The translations under genes and the position numbers were made by a program. 64,000 bases of DNA from Granulosicoccus sp965214025 (GTDB taxonomy: Bacteria; Pseudomonadota; Gammaproteobacteria; Granulosicoccales; Granulosicoccaceae): the NCBI GenBank assembly GCA_965214025.1, contig CBDCAW010000053.1:47277-111276 (forward strand), read 5' to 3'. The notes under the pieces are model-generated. The model saw nothing but the letters and a program-made list of their open reading frames with translations, was not told the origin of the DNA and searched no databases. Below, piece after piece: positions 8,970-16,905 of the stretch. Each line of letters opens with the position of its first letter. Positions within the stretch are counted from its first letter, which is position 1.

Positions 8970-9779
8970 TTACCCGAATAGGCGCTTGAACAGCCCCTTC
9001 CGGGGGGCCTCCATGAAGCGCAGTTGTTTCTCTTCGCCCAGCAGACGGTCGATCGCGTCCGAGTAGGCCTGACCCGCATCGCTGGCATCGTTGAGCACGA
9101 CCGGCTTGCCGGCGTTCGAGGAGTCGAGCACGGAGGGATGCTCCGGAATGATACCCAGCAGCGGAATGGCGAGCAGCTCCACGATGTCGTCGACACTGAG
9201 CATCTGGCCTTCCTGCACGCGACTGGGGTTATAACGCGTGATGAGCAAGTGCTCCTTGACCGGCGGCTCGTTCATCTTGGCGCGTTTCGACTCGCTCTGC
9301 AGGATGCCCAGGATACGGTCCGAATCGCGTACCGACGAGACTTCCGGGTTGGTGGTGATGATGGCCTCGTCGGCGAAGTACAGGGCCATCTTCGCGCCTT
9401 TTTCGATGCCGGCCGGCGAATCGCAGATGATGTAGTCGAATTCGGCCTTCTTGAGCTTGTGGATGACCCGCGCCACCCCTTCGATCGTCAGAGCCTCCTT
9501 GTCGCGTGTCTGCGACGCAGGCAGGATGTACAAGTTTTCCACCCGCTTGTCCTTGATCAGGGTCTGGTGCAGGCTTGCCTCCTGGTTCACCAGGTTGACC
9601 AGGTCGTAGACCACCCGGCGCTCGCAACCCATGATGAGGTCCAGGTTCCTGAGGCCGACGTCGAAATCGATGACGACGGTCTTGTGGCCACGCTGAGCGA
9701 GCCCGGTGGCGATGGAGGCGCTGGTGGTCGTCTTGCCGACGCCGCCCTTGCCCGAAGTGATCACGATCGTCTTGGTCAA
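8970..9779 (-). CDS. minD: Septum-site determining ATPase MinD
   Basis: Membrane-associated ParA/MinD-type ATPase (269 residues). The deviant Walker A SGKGGVGKTT lies at about residues 9-18, VIDFDVGLRNLDL follows (switch I region), ICDSPAGIEKGA is the Walker B region, and the chain ends with the amphipathic membrane-targeting helix GLFKRLFG. The frame opens with TTG at 9779, preceded by AGGAG at a suitable distance, so the TTG start looks genuine. It sits between minC and minE in one transcription unit. Confidence 0.97.
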   Translation of the reverse strand: MTKTIVITSGKGGVGKTTTSASIATGLAQRGHKTVVIDFDVGLRNLDLIMGCERRVVYDLVNLVNQEASLHQTLIKDKRVENLYILPASQTRDKEALTIEGVARVIHKLKKAEFDYIICDSPAGIEKGAKMALYFADEAIITTNPEVSSVRDSDRILGILQSESKRAKMNEPPVKEHLLITRYNPSRVQEGQMLSVDDIVELLAIPLLGIIPEHPSVLDSSNAGKPVVLNDASDAGQAYSDAIDRLLGEEKQLRFMEAPRKGLFKRLFG

Positions 9780-9826
9780 GCTCTCACACTCCTGAAATGA
9801 AGGATTCTTCGCCTTGATATGTCGTT

Positions 9827-10573
9827 CTAGAGCGGCTCGATGGTGAGCTTGTCATTGTCGAGCCAGATCTGTGCGGGCTTGCCGCGCAGCTCCTCTGGAA
9901 TGCTTTCAAGCACGCGGAAGTTACCTGCCACGGAGACCAGTTCGGCTTCCAGCGACTGGCAGAAGATGCGCGTTTCGGTATTGCCCGAAACGCCGCACAG
10001 GGCTCTGCCACGCAGCGGGCCGTAGACATGAATGTTGTTGTCGGCGACGATTTCGGCACCCGCCCCCACCGGACCCATGATGATGAGGTCGGTATCACGG
10101 GCGTAGATCTGTTGGCCGGAGCGCACCGGTCGGGTGATGAGCGTCGGGGACTTGTTGATGAATTCGACCTCCCCGGCGAGATTAACGTCGGGAGCCGTGT
10201 CTGCCGTGTCTTCAACCGAGGTGCTCGCGCTGCTGCCTGAACGCTCATTCTGACGTTTCGCGCCGCTCTCCACCAAGGGTAACGCGATAGCGCTTGCAAA
10301 CCGCGACGATTTGTCGGCCACGCTGGCGACGATCGGGAGTAGCCTGTGTTCCCGTATGCATTCCAGCAGCCGCCCCATGTCCAGATCCGACTCGGATTGG
10401 GTTTCCAGGGCCGTGAGATCCACGACCACCGGGGAGTCGCGAAAGAAACCGGGCGCCTGCTGTACCTTCTCGGCCAGGCGCCTGTCGATGGTCTCCATGT
10501 CGCTCGTATGCAGGCGCAGCGACATGAAAGTGAACATGCCACCCTTGAGTTCGACCTCATCAGACTTCAGCAA
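9827..10573 (-). CDS. minC: Septum-site determining protein MinC
   Basis: FtsZ-polymerisation inhibitor recruited to the membrane by MinD. The N-terminal domain (VELKGGMFTFMSLRLHT) is followed by a variable linker rich in Ser and Thr (about 110-140) and a C-terminal beta-helix domain (RSGQQIYARDTDLIIMGPVG, AGAEIVADNNIHVYGPLRGRA) with the MinD-binding RGRALCG segment. The open frame extends to a TTG at 10639, but I prefer the TTG at 10573: GTGGAG lies 8 bases upstream and the protein then starts just before the conserved LKG, as in other MinC proteins (248 residues). Divergent from dinB. Confidence 0.93.
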   Translation of the reverse strand: MLKSDEVELKGGMFTFMSLRLHTSDMETIDRRLAEKVQQAPGFFRDSPVVVDLTALETQSESDLDMGRLLECIREHRLLPIVASVADKSSRFASAIALPLVESGAKRQNERSGSSASTSVEDTADTAPDVNLAGEVEFINKSPTLITRPVRSGQQIYARDTDLIIMGPVGAGAEIVADNNIHVYGPLRGRALCGVSGNTETRIFCQSLEAELVSVAGNFRVLESIPEELRGKPAQIWLDNDKLTIEPL

Positions 10574-10661
10574 GTGCCATTCTCCACAAACACGAATTCG
10601 GAACTCCAGGGCAACGGGTCGGGCGAGGTAGGCGGTCAATGATGGAACGAGGTAGCCAGAC

Positions 10662-10676
10662 GTATCATGGTGATAC
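10662..10676. promoter_or_regulatory. 15-bp palindrome between minC and dinB
   Basis: Perfect inverted repeat GTATCA-TGG-TGATAC located between the divergent minC and dinB starts. It could be an operator for either gene. It does not match the E. coli LexA consensus (CTGT-N8-ACAG). Confidence 0.45.
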
Positions 10677-10696
10677 TAAAGCAATGCCTGCCTGAC

Positions 10697-11819
10697 ATGA
10701 AGCCTGAAGATGCCGATCCGGCGAACGCACAGTCGGTGCCGGTAGTGCGCAAGATCATCCATGTCGATATGGATGCTTTCTACGCATCGGTTGAACAACG
10801 TGACAATCCGGCGCTGCGAGGCAGGCCGGTGATCGTCGGAGGGCGTCCCAACGGGCGCGGTGTGGTCGCGGCCTGCAGTTACGAGGCTCGGGTGTTCGGT
10901 ATTCATTCGGCCATGCCCAGTGCGGAGGCCGTGGCGGCGCTGCCCGCACGCCGAATTTGTCAGGCCGCGCTTCGATGTGTACAAGCAGGTTTCACGGCAG
11001 ATTCACGAAGTGTTTCACGAGATCTCGCCGTTGGTGGAACCGCTATCGCTGGACGAAGCTTACCTGGATGTTACCGACGTCAAGCTGTTCAACGGCTCCG
11101 CGGTCAGGATGGCGCGGGAGATCAAGGCGGTGATCCGGGAGCGCACCTCGCTGGTGGCATCTGCCGGCGTTTCGTACAACAAGTTCCTGGCGAAGATCGC
11201 CTCTGACCATGACAAGCCGGACGGCTTCCATTGCATATTGCCGGCCGACGGCGCCGCCTTCGTGGCAACCTTGCCCATCGGCACCTTCCGCGGCGTCGGG
11301 CGTGCCACCGAGACCCGCATGAATGAACTCGGCATCAGCACCGGGGCGGACCTGCGTGGCTGGAGTATCGAGGAACTGCGCCGCGAATTCGGCAAGAGCG
11401 CGGACTATTACTACCAGGCCGCGCGCGGTATCGACCATCGCGAGGTCAGTGCCCATCGCACCCGCAAGTCACTGGGATCGGAAACCACCTTCAGCGAGAA
11501 CCTGACCGATACGGCCGACATGCTGGCGGTACTCGAGCCGCTGGCGCAACAGGTGGTCGCCGACCTGACCGCACGCGACATGGTCGGCACCACCCTTACG
11601 GTCAAGGTCAAGTTCTCGGATTTCGTCAGCGTGACCCGGGCGCACAGCGAACCCGGAAAGCCGTTGGATGAAGTACGCGCACTGCGCTCGCTGCCGTTTC
11701 TGCTGCACCGGGCACTGATCGACCGACGGCGACCTTCGGTGCGACTGCTCGGTATATCGATCAGCGGGCTGATGCCTGCCGACGAAGATCACCCGGTGCA
11801 GCTTGAGCTCGATGTTTGA
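10697..11819 (+). pseudogene. dinB: DNA polymerase IV (Y-family), frameshifted as read
   Basis: Translesion polymerase IV. Frame one holds the first palm segment (KIIHVDMDAFYASVEQRD with catalytic Asp, RPVIVGG, ACSYEARVFGIHSAMPSAEA). Frame two (10932-11819) continues with WRRCPHAEFVRPRFDVYKQ, the second catalytic motif PLSLDEAYLDVTD, the thumb (ATETRMNELGISTGADL) and the little finger. Joining SAMPSAEA to WRRCPH restores the family alignment exactly, so one extra base at about 10931 (in GCCGTGGCGG) breaks an otherwise complete gene. The C-terminus ends VQLELDV with no clear clamp-binding QxxLxLF peptide, though it resembles one. The start is uncertain; an upstream ATG at 10667 is also in frame. 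Confidence 0.9.
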
Positions 11820-11825
11820 GACAGA

Positions 11826-12104
11826 TCAGGTTCTTTCGGTGACCTGCAGGGCGTGAAAGCCGAATTGCGTCTTGATCGGGCCCTGGACGTCGCCGACTTC
11901 GCCATCAAAGCAAGCCTTCTCGAACTCCGGCACCATCTGGCCCTTGCCGAACGTGCCGAGGTTGCCACCATCGCGTGATGATGGGCAGCTCGAGTTGCTC
12001 TTGGCAACGTCTGCGAAGTCAGCACCGCCCTTGATTTCATCGATCAGGGACTGGCAGCGTGCTTCGTCGTCGACAAGGATATGACGTGCGGTTGCCTGGC
12101 TCAT
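11826..12104 (-). CDS. Parvulin-type peptidyl-prolyl cis-trans isomerase (PpiC-like)
   Basis: A single rotamase domain of 92 residues without a signal peptide, so a cytosolic parvulin like E. coli PpiC. The family pattern is complete: ARHILV at the N-terminus, GGADFADVAKSNSSCPSS, GGNLGTFGKGQMVPEFEKA, and TQFGFHALQV with the active-site His. I start at the ATG at 12104 because MSQATARHILV matches the family; the open frame reaches 12149. The stop codon lies 6 bases from that of dinB, in tail-to-tail arrangement. Confidence 0.93.
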   Translation of the reverse strand: MSQATARHILVDDEARCQSLIDEIKGGADFADVAKSNSSCPSSRDGGNLGTFGKGQMVPEFEKACFDGEVGDVQGPIKTQFGFHALQVTERT

Positions 12105-12184
12105 GAAGTTCTCTTCTGTGAAAGTTGGGGGGAGGTCGTTAGGGGGCAAATATCGGGCTTTGGTTTTCAGCTACCGCGAGCGAA

Positions 12185-12472
12185 TCAGGCCTTGGGCTTC
12201 CAGATGCCGAACGCTTCCTGCGGTGGCGGGGCAGGGGGTGCCTGCTTGCGCTGCTGGCTGACGTCGTTGGCTACGTGCTGCATGAATGCTGCGAGTTGCT
12301 CAAGCACCTCATCCTTCTGCTCATCAGGCATGTCTTGCTGGCCAAGCAGAAAGCCGGTGACGGCACACAGATACTGCGATGCGACACCGGGATCCCGGGC
12401 GGCCTCATCGTGTTGCACCAACAAGGCCTGGATATCGCGCACCAGGCTAGCGGAAAGTTTCAGGTCACTCAT
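12185..12472 (-). CDS. Conserved hypothetical protein, helical
   Basis: A 95-residue soluble, probably all-helical protein with no signal peptide or membrane segment. It contains two predicted helices (LSASLVRDIQALLVQHDEAA and KDEVLEQLAAFMQHVANDV) and a Pro/Gln-rich tail (QAPPAPPPQEAFGIWKPKA). I do not recognise the family. It sits between the parvulin gene and a small zinc-ribbon-like gene on the same strand downstream of nrdJb, and may be cotranscribed with them. Codon use looks like that of the neighbours, supporting a real gene. Confidence 0.7.
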   Translation of the reverse strand: MSDLKLSASLVRDIQALLVQHDEAARDPGVASQYLCAVTGFLLGQQDMPDEQKDEVLEQLAAFMQHVANDVSQQRKQAPPAPPPQEAFGIWKPKA

Positions 12473-12559
12473 GCCAGATCTCTCATACCAGCTTCTTTAC
12501 CAGCTTACTCATGAAGACTCACTCATGCCGGCGAGCGATCAACCGGCTGGACCCGCAGG

Positions 12560-12790
12560 TCAGACCAGCAGGGGCCTGGTCGGAGTATCGCTCAGCAGTT
12601 CATCCGCTGACATTTCTTCGGGAGAGAAGGTATCACTTCCAGAAGCATACTGCTTGTCGAAAGGATCTTTCGGCTGGCTGACCAGCCGCACTTTCTGACA
12701 CAGCGGGCACCGATGCCAGCACGTGCAGGCATGCCCCTCGGTTTCTGTGTGGTCAACGATCATCGACATTCCGCAGCCGTGACATTTCAT
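12560..12790 (-). CDS. Small Cys-rich protein, putative zinc ribbon
   Basis: A 76-residue protein with two metal-ligand-like pairs close to the N-terminus: CHGC at residues 3-6 and CPLC near 28-31, plus HACTCWH between them. This suggests a zinc ribbon or related metal site; residues 40-76 are acidic and probably disordered. I do not recognise a named family. It lies about 200 bp downstream of nrdJb on the same strand, but no functional link to the reductase can be shown from sequence. Confidence 0.62.
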   Translation of the reverse strand: MKCHGCGMSMIVDHTETEGHACTCWHRCPLCQKVRLVSQPKDPFDKQYASGSDTFSPEEMSADELLSDTPTRPLLV

Positions 12791-12995
12791 ACAGTCTACT
12801 CCTGAGGGTGGTACCAGACGCTGGCGTCTGAGACAGCCTGCCTGGCTGTACAGTAGGCAGCCCGATAGCTGCGCAAGTAGGTTCCGAGCGTGACGCCGCC
12901 CGGCCGTTGAACTTCAATTCCTGCCGGTGCGAACGCCAGGGTCGCACCCACCTTTAACAACTCGATTCACCTCGCCGGGCCGCGATCAGACGACG

Positions 12996-13739
12996 TCAGC
13001 CACACTTCGAATCGCCGCACTCCATGCACGTCTGACAACCATCACGCATCACCACCGACTTCTGATGGCACTTGTTGCAAAAGCTGGCACCCGCCTTCCA
13101 CGCCGGCTCCTGGCCTACCTCGGATGCCTTCCGAGATTCTCGCTCCAGCTCCGCACGCTTCTCATCGATCATGGCCTGCTGGTGCTTGTCCAGTTCGGGC
13201 GCCTTGAGCATGCCGATGTCGATCAGATGCTGCTCGATGACATCGCCGATTTCCGCGATGATCGAAGGCATGTACTTGCCCTTGTTCCAGTAACCACCGC
13301 GCGGATCGAACACCGATCGCAGCTCTTCCACCAGAAAGGTGACATCGCCACCCTTCCTGAATACAGCCGACATGATACGTGTCAATGCGACTATCCACTG
13401 GAAGTGTTCGAGGTTTTTCGAGTTTATAAATACCTCGAAAGGCCGCCTGAGTTCATGCTCGGTGCCCTCGTTGAGCACGATGTCGTTGATGGTGATGAAC
13501 ATCGAGTGCTCCGACACATGATCCGGCGTCTTCAGCTTGTAGGTGGAGCCGACCAGCTTCTCCGGTCGCGCCAGCGTTTCGTGCATCTGTATGACGGTGG
13601 CCTTCACGGGCTCGCCGGCTACGTCACCGGTGCCCTGGCCAGTATCTACACCCTTGATGATGGCGTCACCACCGATATCCTCGACGACACCATCGGGTTT
13701 CTTGACGGCATAGCCGACGATCTTGTTGCTGATTTTCAT
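12996..13739 (-). CDS. nrdJb: Class II ribonucleotide reductase, small C-terminal component NrdJb
   Basis: Second part of a split adenosylcobalamin-dependent ribonucleotide reductase, as in Pseudomonas NrdJa/NrdJb. It carries the TSCPD-like domain (TYKLKTPDHVSEHSMFITIND, RRPFEVFINSKN, RKGGDVTFLVEELRSVFDP) and ends in a Cys-rich tail (CNKCHQ, DGCQTCMECGDSKCG) of the kind that relays reducing equivalents to the active site or binds zinc. The ATG at 13739 (247 residues) gives MKISNKIVGYAVKKP, the conserved beginning; the frame remains open 44 codons upstream. It lies 165 bp downstream of nrdJa on the same strand, presumably in the same transcript. Confidence 0.88.
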   Translation of the reverse strand: MKISNKIVGYAVKKPDGVVEDIGGDAIIKGVDTGQGTGDVAGEPVKATVIQMHETLARPEKLVGSTYKLKTPDHVSEHSMFITINDIVLNEGTEHELRRPFEVFINSKNLEHFQWIVALTRIMSAVFRKGGDVTFLVEELRSVFDPRGGYWNKGKYMPSIIAEIGDVIEQHLIDIGMLKAPELDKHQQAMIDEKRAELERESRKASEVGQEPAWKAGASFCNKCHQKSVVMRDGCQTCMECGDSKCG

Positions 13740-13903
13740 GGGTTGTTCCTGTTGCTGGCGCTGTCTCGTGTTCAGTGCTGACGTCGTGACAGACGTCTTA
13801 CCGGCTTGTGACGATTGATACTTGCTTTGTCCGATTATTCTGTTTCGTCCGGCTGCCGACATTACCGGCATCGCATACGACGATGTGGATATCGAAGTCG
13901 CGT

Positions 13904-16252
13904 TTAAAACTTCCCGTAATACCCTTCCTTCAAGGCATCGTACAAATTCGCCGCCGAATGCATCTCCCCGTCATACTCGATCATCTCGTTCCCCTTGGCG
14001 CTGACCACCGAACCATCATCGAGCGTGAATTGATATTCCGTATTCTCCAGGTCCGTCTCCTTTACCAGCACGCCCTGGAAATTCTCCGGGTTGAAACGGA
14101 ACGTGGTGCAGCCCTTCAGCCCCTGGTCGTACGCCTGCATGTAGATATCCTTGAAACTTTCGAACGCGAAGTCGGTGGGTACGTTCGCGGTCTTGGAGAT
14201 CGAGGAATCGATCCAGCGCTGTGCCGCTGCCTGGATGGACACATGGTCGGCGGGCTGGATATCGTCGGCGCTGATGAAGTAGTCGGGTAACAGATTGGCC
14301 GGTTCGTCGGAGTAGGGCATGGCATTCCCATTGACGAGAGTGCGGTAGGCCAGCAGCTCGAACGAATGCACGTCGACCTTTTCCTTGGTCTTGCGCCCTT
14401 CGCGAATCACGTTGCGTGCGTAATGATGGGCGAAGCTGGGCTCGATGCCGTTACTCGCATTGTTGGCCAGCGACAACGAGATGGTGCCGGTGGGCGCAAT
14501 GGACGTGTGGTGGGTGAAACGCGCACCGGCTTCGGCCAAGGCTTCCACGAGTGCCGGATCTTCCTGAGCCACACGCTGCATGTAGCGGCTGTATTTCGCA
14601 TGCAATACCCGGCCCGGCACTTCATCGCCCACGGAATAGCCCGCCTCGGCCATTTCGGGCCGCTTGCGCAACATCGCACCGGTCACGGTGAATACCTCGT
14701 TCATGATCGGTGCCGGGCCCTTTTCCTTCGAAAGCTCCAACGCACTGCGCCAGCCGCTCATGGCCATTTCCCGTGTGACCTTTTCGGTGAATTCCAGAGA
14801 TTCCTCGCTGCCGTACTTCATGCCGAGCAAGGTAATCGTGGAACCGAGGCCCAGATAACCCATGCCATGACGACGTTTGCGATCGATTTCCTTCCGCTGC
14901 TGCTCGAGTGGCAACCCGTTGATCTCCACGACGTTATCAAGCATGCGGGTGAAGATCGAAATGGTGCGATCGTAGCTTTCCCAGTCGAACTGTGCTTCAT
15001 CGGTGAAAGGGTCGAGTACGAATCTTGTCAGGTTGACCGAGCCTAGCAGGCAGGCGCCGTAGGGGGGGGAGCGCCTGTTCGCCACACGGATTCGTAGCAC
15101 GTATGGTTTCGTCAAACCAGTTGTTGTTCATCTCGTTGACCTTGTCGATCAAGATGAAACCTGGCTCTGCGAAATCATAGGTCGACGACATGATCAAATC
15201 CCACAGCCGACGAGCCGGCAGGGTCTGATAGATCTTGCACGCCACAAGCCCGTCATCGTTGGTCACCACATGTTCGTGGTTGGGCCAGTCGTACCATACG
15301 ATTACATCGGGATTGTCGAGAGAAAGCTTGTCTTCCTTCAGTTCCTTCTCGCGGATCGGAAACGCCAGCTGCCAGGGCTCGTCGGCCTTCACCGCCTGGA
15401 TGAAGTCTTCGGTGATCAGCAGTGAGAGATTGAACTGGCGCAGCCGGCCGTCTTCACGCTTGGCCTTGATGAACTCCAGCACGTCCGGATGGCGCACATC
15501 GAAGGTGCCCATCTGTGCACCACGGCGGCCACCGGCGGACGACACGGTGAAGCACATCTTGTCGAAGATATCCATGAACGACAGCGGGCCGGAGGTGTAG
15601 GCGCCAGCGCCGGAGACGTAGGCCCCGCGAGGGCGTAAGGTGCTGAAATCATAACCGATTCCGCAACCCGCCTTCAGCGTGAGCCCCGCTTCGTGCACCT
15701 TGCCGAGAATATCGTCCATCGAGTCGAGGATGGTGCCGGACACGGTGCAGTTGATCGTGGAGGTGGCGGGCTTGTGCGCCAGCGCACCGGCGTTGGAGGT
15801 GATGCGCCCGGCCGGGATCGCACCGTGTTGCAACGCCCAGACGAACTGCTCGTACCAGTGCTTCCTCAGCGCCTCGGTGGTTTCTACATCGGCCAGCGCT
15901 CGGGCTACGCGATGGAAGGTGTCTTCGACCGTTTCGTCGACGTTGTGACCGTCCTTCGTCTTCAGGCGGTACTTCTTGTCCCAGATGTCGAGCGAGGTTT
16001 CCTGAAGTTCGAGGGTGTCGAGCGGATTGTTGGTGCGCGAGGGGTTCCGTACCAGAACGGGCTGTGCGTCGCCGGTACGGCTGTCGGCACTGGAACCGTC
16101 TTTGCGGCCGGTGGCCTGGTTCGCTTTCTCGCCGGCATGGTCTGGTTGCCGTTCTGGTTGCCGTTCTGGTTGCCGTTCTGGTTCGCGTTCTGGTTCGCGT
16201 TCTGGCGGTTCTTGCGGTTCTTGCGGGCGGTGGGCAGGTTGGTCGTGCTCAT
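13904..16252 (-). pseudogene. nrdJa: Class II ribonucleotide reductase, catalytic component NrdJa, frameshifted as read
   Basis: Adenosylcobalamin-dependent reduction of ribonucleotides to deoxyribonucleotides, independent of oxygen. The catalytic barrel is present: STINCTVSGTI, GCGIGYDFSTLRPRGAYVSG, SAGGRRGAQMG, NPCGEQ, and in the second frame PPYGACLLGSVNLTRF and TSIAPTGTISL. The coding sequence breaks at a run of eight G (15062-15069 on the plus strand); with seven, NPCGEQALPPYGACLL reads through, so one extra base is present. A second discontinuity lies near the N-terminus: the best start, ATG at 16252 with GGAGAG upstream, enters a 12-bp repeat (NQNG units) in a different frame from DGSSADSRTG onward. 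This looks like an active gene with sequence errors or slippage. The control region is listed separately. Confidence 0.88.
16140..16210 (-). repeat. 12-bp tandem repeats in the nrdJa 5' end
   Basis: About five 12-bp units, three CTGGTTGCCGTT and two CTGGTTCGCGTT on the plus strand, then two degenerate 9-bp units. In the frame of the preferred start they encode Asn-Gln-Asn-Gly/Ala repeats. The frame change between the start codon and the conserved reductase body occurs in or just after this tract. Confidence 0.8.
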
Positions 16253-16509
16253 CGGTGTTCTGTCTCTCCACGTCTGAAGGCGGGCGGATGCGGCGCGTTC
16301 GGTCGCTCGCCACACAAGCTGGTGGTGCTGGCTTGCGGTGCCGGCCGAAGATCCTGGCTGGCAGCTTGAGGCGGTGGCTTTTCCGTAAGCCCGGGCATGT
16401 ACCCTTATTCGGCAACGGAGCTGCGCAAACAGGCAGCGCAACCGGTCACAGAGTCCTTCTGAACGGGAGCGCAGTGTAGGCAACCGAGCACTGCAACGTC
16501 AACGCCTGA

Positions 16510-16556
16510 ACACTATATATAGCGTCCTTTTTACGGTTAACCACAAGATGCTGTGG
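16510..16556 (-). promoter_or_regulatory. Tandem NrdR boxes upstream of nrdJa
   Basis: Box 1, ACACTATATATAGCGT (16510-16525), differs from the NrdR consensus ACACWATATATWGTGT at one position. Box 2 (16541-16556, CCACAAGATGCTGTGG) matches 11 of 16. The box starts are 31 bp apart, three helical turns, the spacing typical of NrdR pairs. Box 1 overlaps a TATATA that could be the nrdJa -10 element, fitting repression by NrdR when dNTP/ATP levels are high. Confidence 0.75.
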
Positions 16557-16594
16557 TTACATGACGTGCAACCGTGATTGAACGGGGATAACCC

Positions 16595-16646
16595 TGTGGA
16601 TATCTGTGGGCAACCTGTGAGCAACCTGTAGATAGCCTGTGGGTAG
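16595..16646. promoter_or_regulatory. Array of five DnaA-box-like 9-mers with 10-11 bp period
   Basis: Sequences TGTGGATAT (16595), TGTGGGCAA (16605), TGTGAGCAA (16616), TGTAGATAG (16627) and TGTGGGTAG (16638) resemble TGTGGATAA, the complement of the DnaA box; the first matches 8 of 9 and the third is the weakest. The regular 10-11 bp step puts all on one face of the helix. DnaA control of class I nrdAB is known in E. coli; its use here is inferred. Confidence 0.5.
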
Positions 16647-16656
16647 AGCGGGATAC

Positions 16657-16670
16657 TTGACGTTGGTCAA
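16657..16670. promoter_or_regulatory. FNR/Anr-type palindrome upstream of nrdJa
   Basis: TTGACGTTGGTCAA is a perfect inverted repeat TTGAC-N4-GTCAA that fits the FNR/Anr/Dnr half-site pattern (TTGAT/C-N4-G/ATCAA). Low-oxygen activation of an oxygen-independent reductase would make sense, but the distance to a transcription start is not known. Confidence 0.5.
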
Positions 16671-16781
16671 TATTACCGCTACTCATGTCAGGGGCACCGG
16701 AAGACTGCTGGTCCCGGGTCAGTCGATGACCATCCAAGAACCACCCGCGTGAAAGTGTCGGCTGGTTCAGATGGTCAACTC

Positions 16782-16905
16782 GTGTTGACTCCTGGCCAGC
16801 TCAGCCAGCTCAGCAGTGCGCGCCAGCTCAGACGTGTTTACACGTGTTGACTCTCAGCCGACTCAGAAATGTGAGCCAGTCCAGATCGTCTACACGTGTT
16901 GACTC
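16782..16905. repeat. Three dispersed copies of CGTGTTGACTC
   Basis: The motif occurs at about 16781, 16843 and 16895, the last two extended to TACACGTGTTGACTC. Copies two and three overlap the 3' end of the HNH gene; copy one forms a near-palindrome with GTCAACTCGTGTTGAC. CAGCTCAGC repeats lie between them. Function unknown. Confidence 0.55.

Noticed and set aside
10640..10696. LexA (SOS) box before dinB
   Set aside because: No CTGT-N8-ACAG or close variant; the palindrome present has a different sequence.
16280..16500. Possible cobalamin riboswitch upstream of nrdJa (AGCCAGGA on the minus strand near 16360)
   Set aside because: Only the first half of the B12-box pattern fits; the invariant pairing bases after it and the upstream conserved core are missing. 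A riboswitch would also normally repress genes replaced by a B12-dependent enzyme, not that enzyme.
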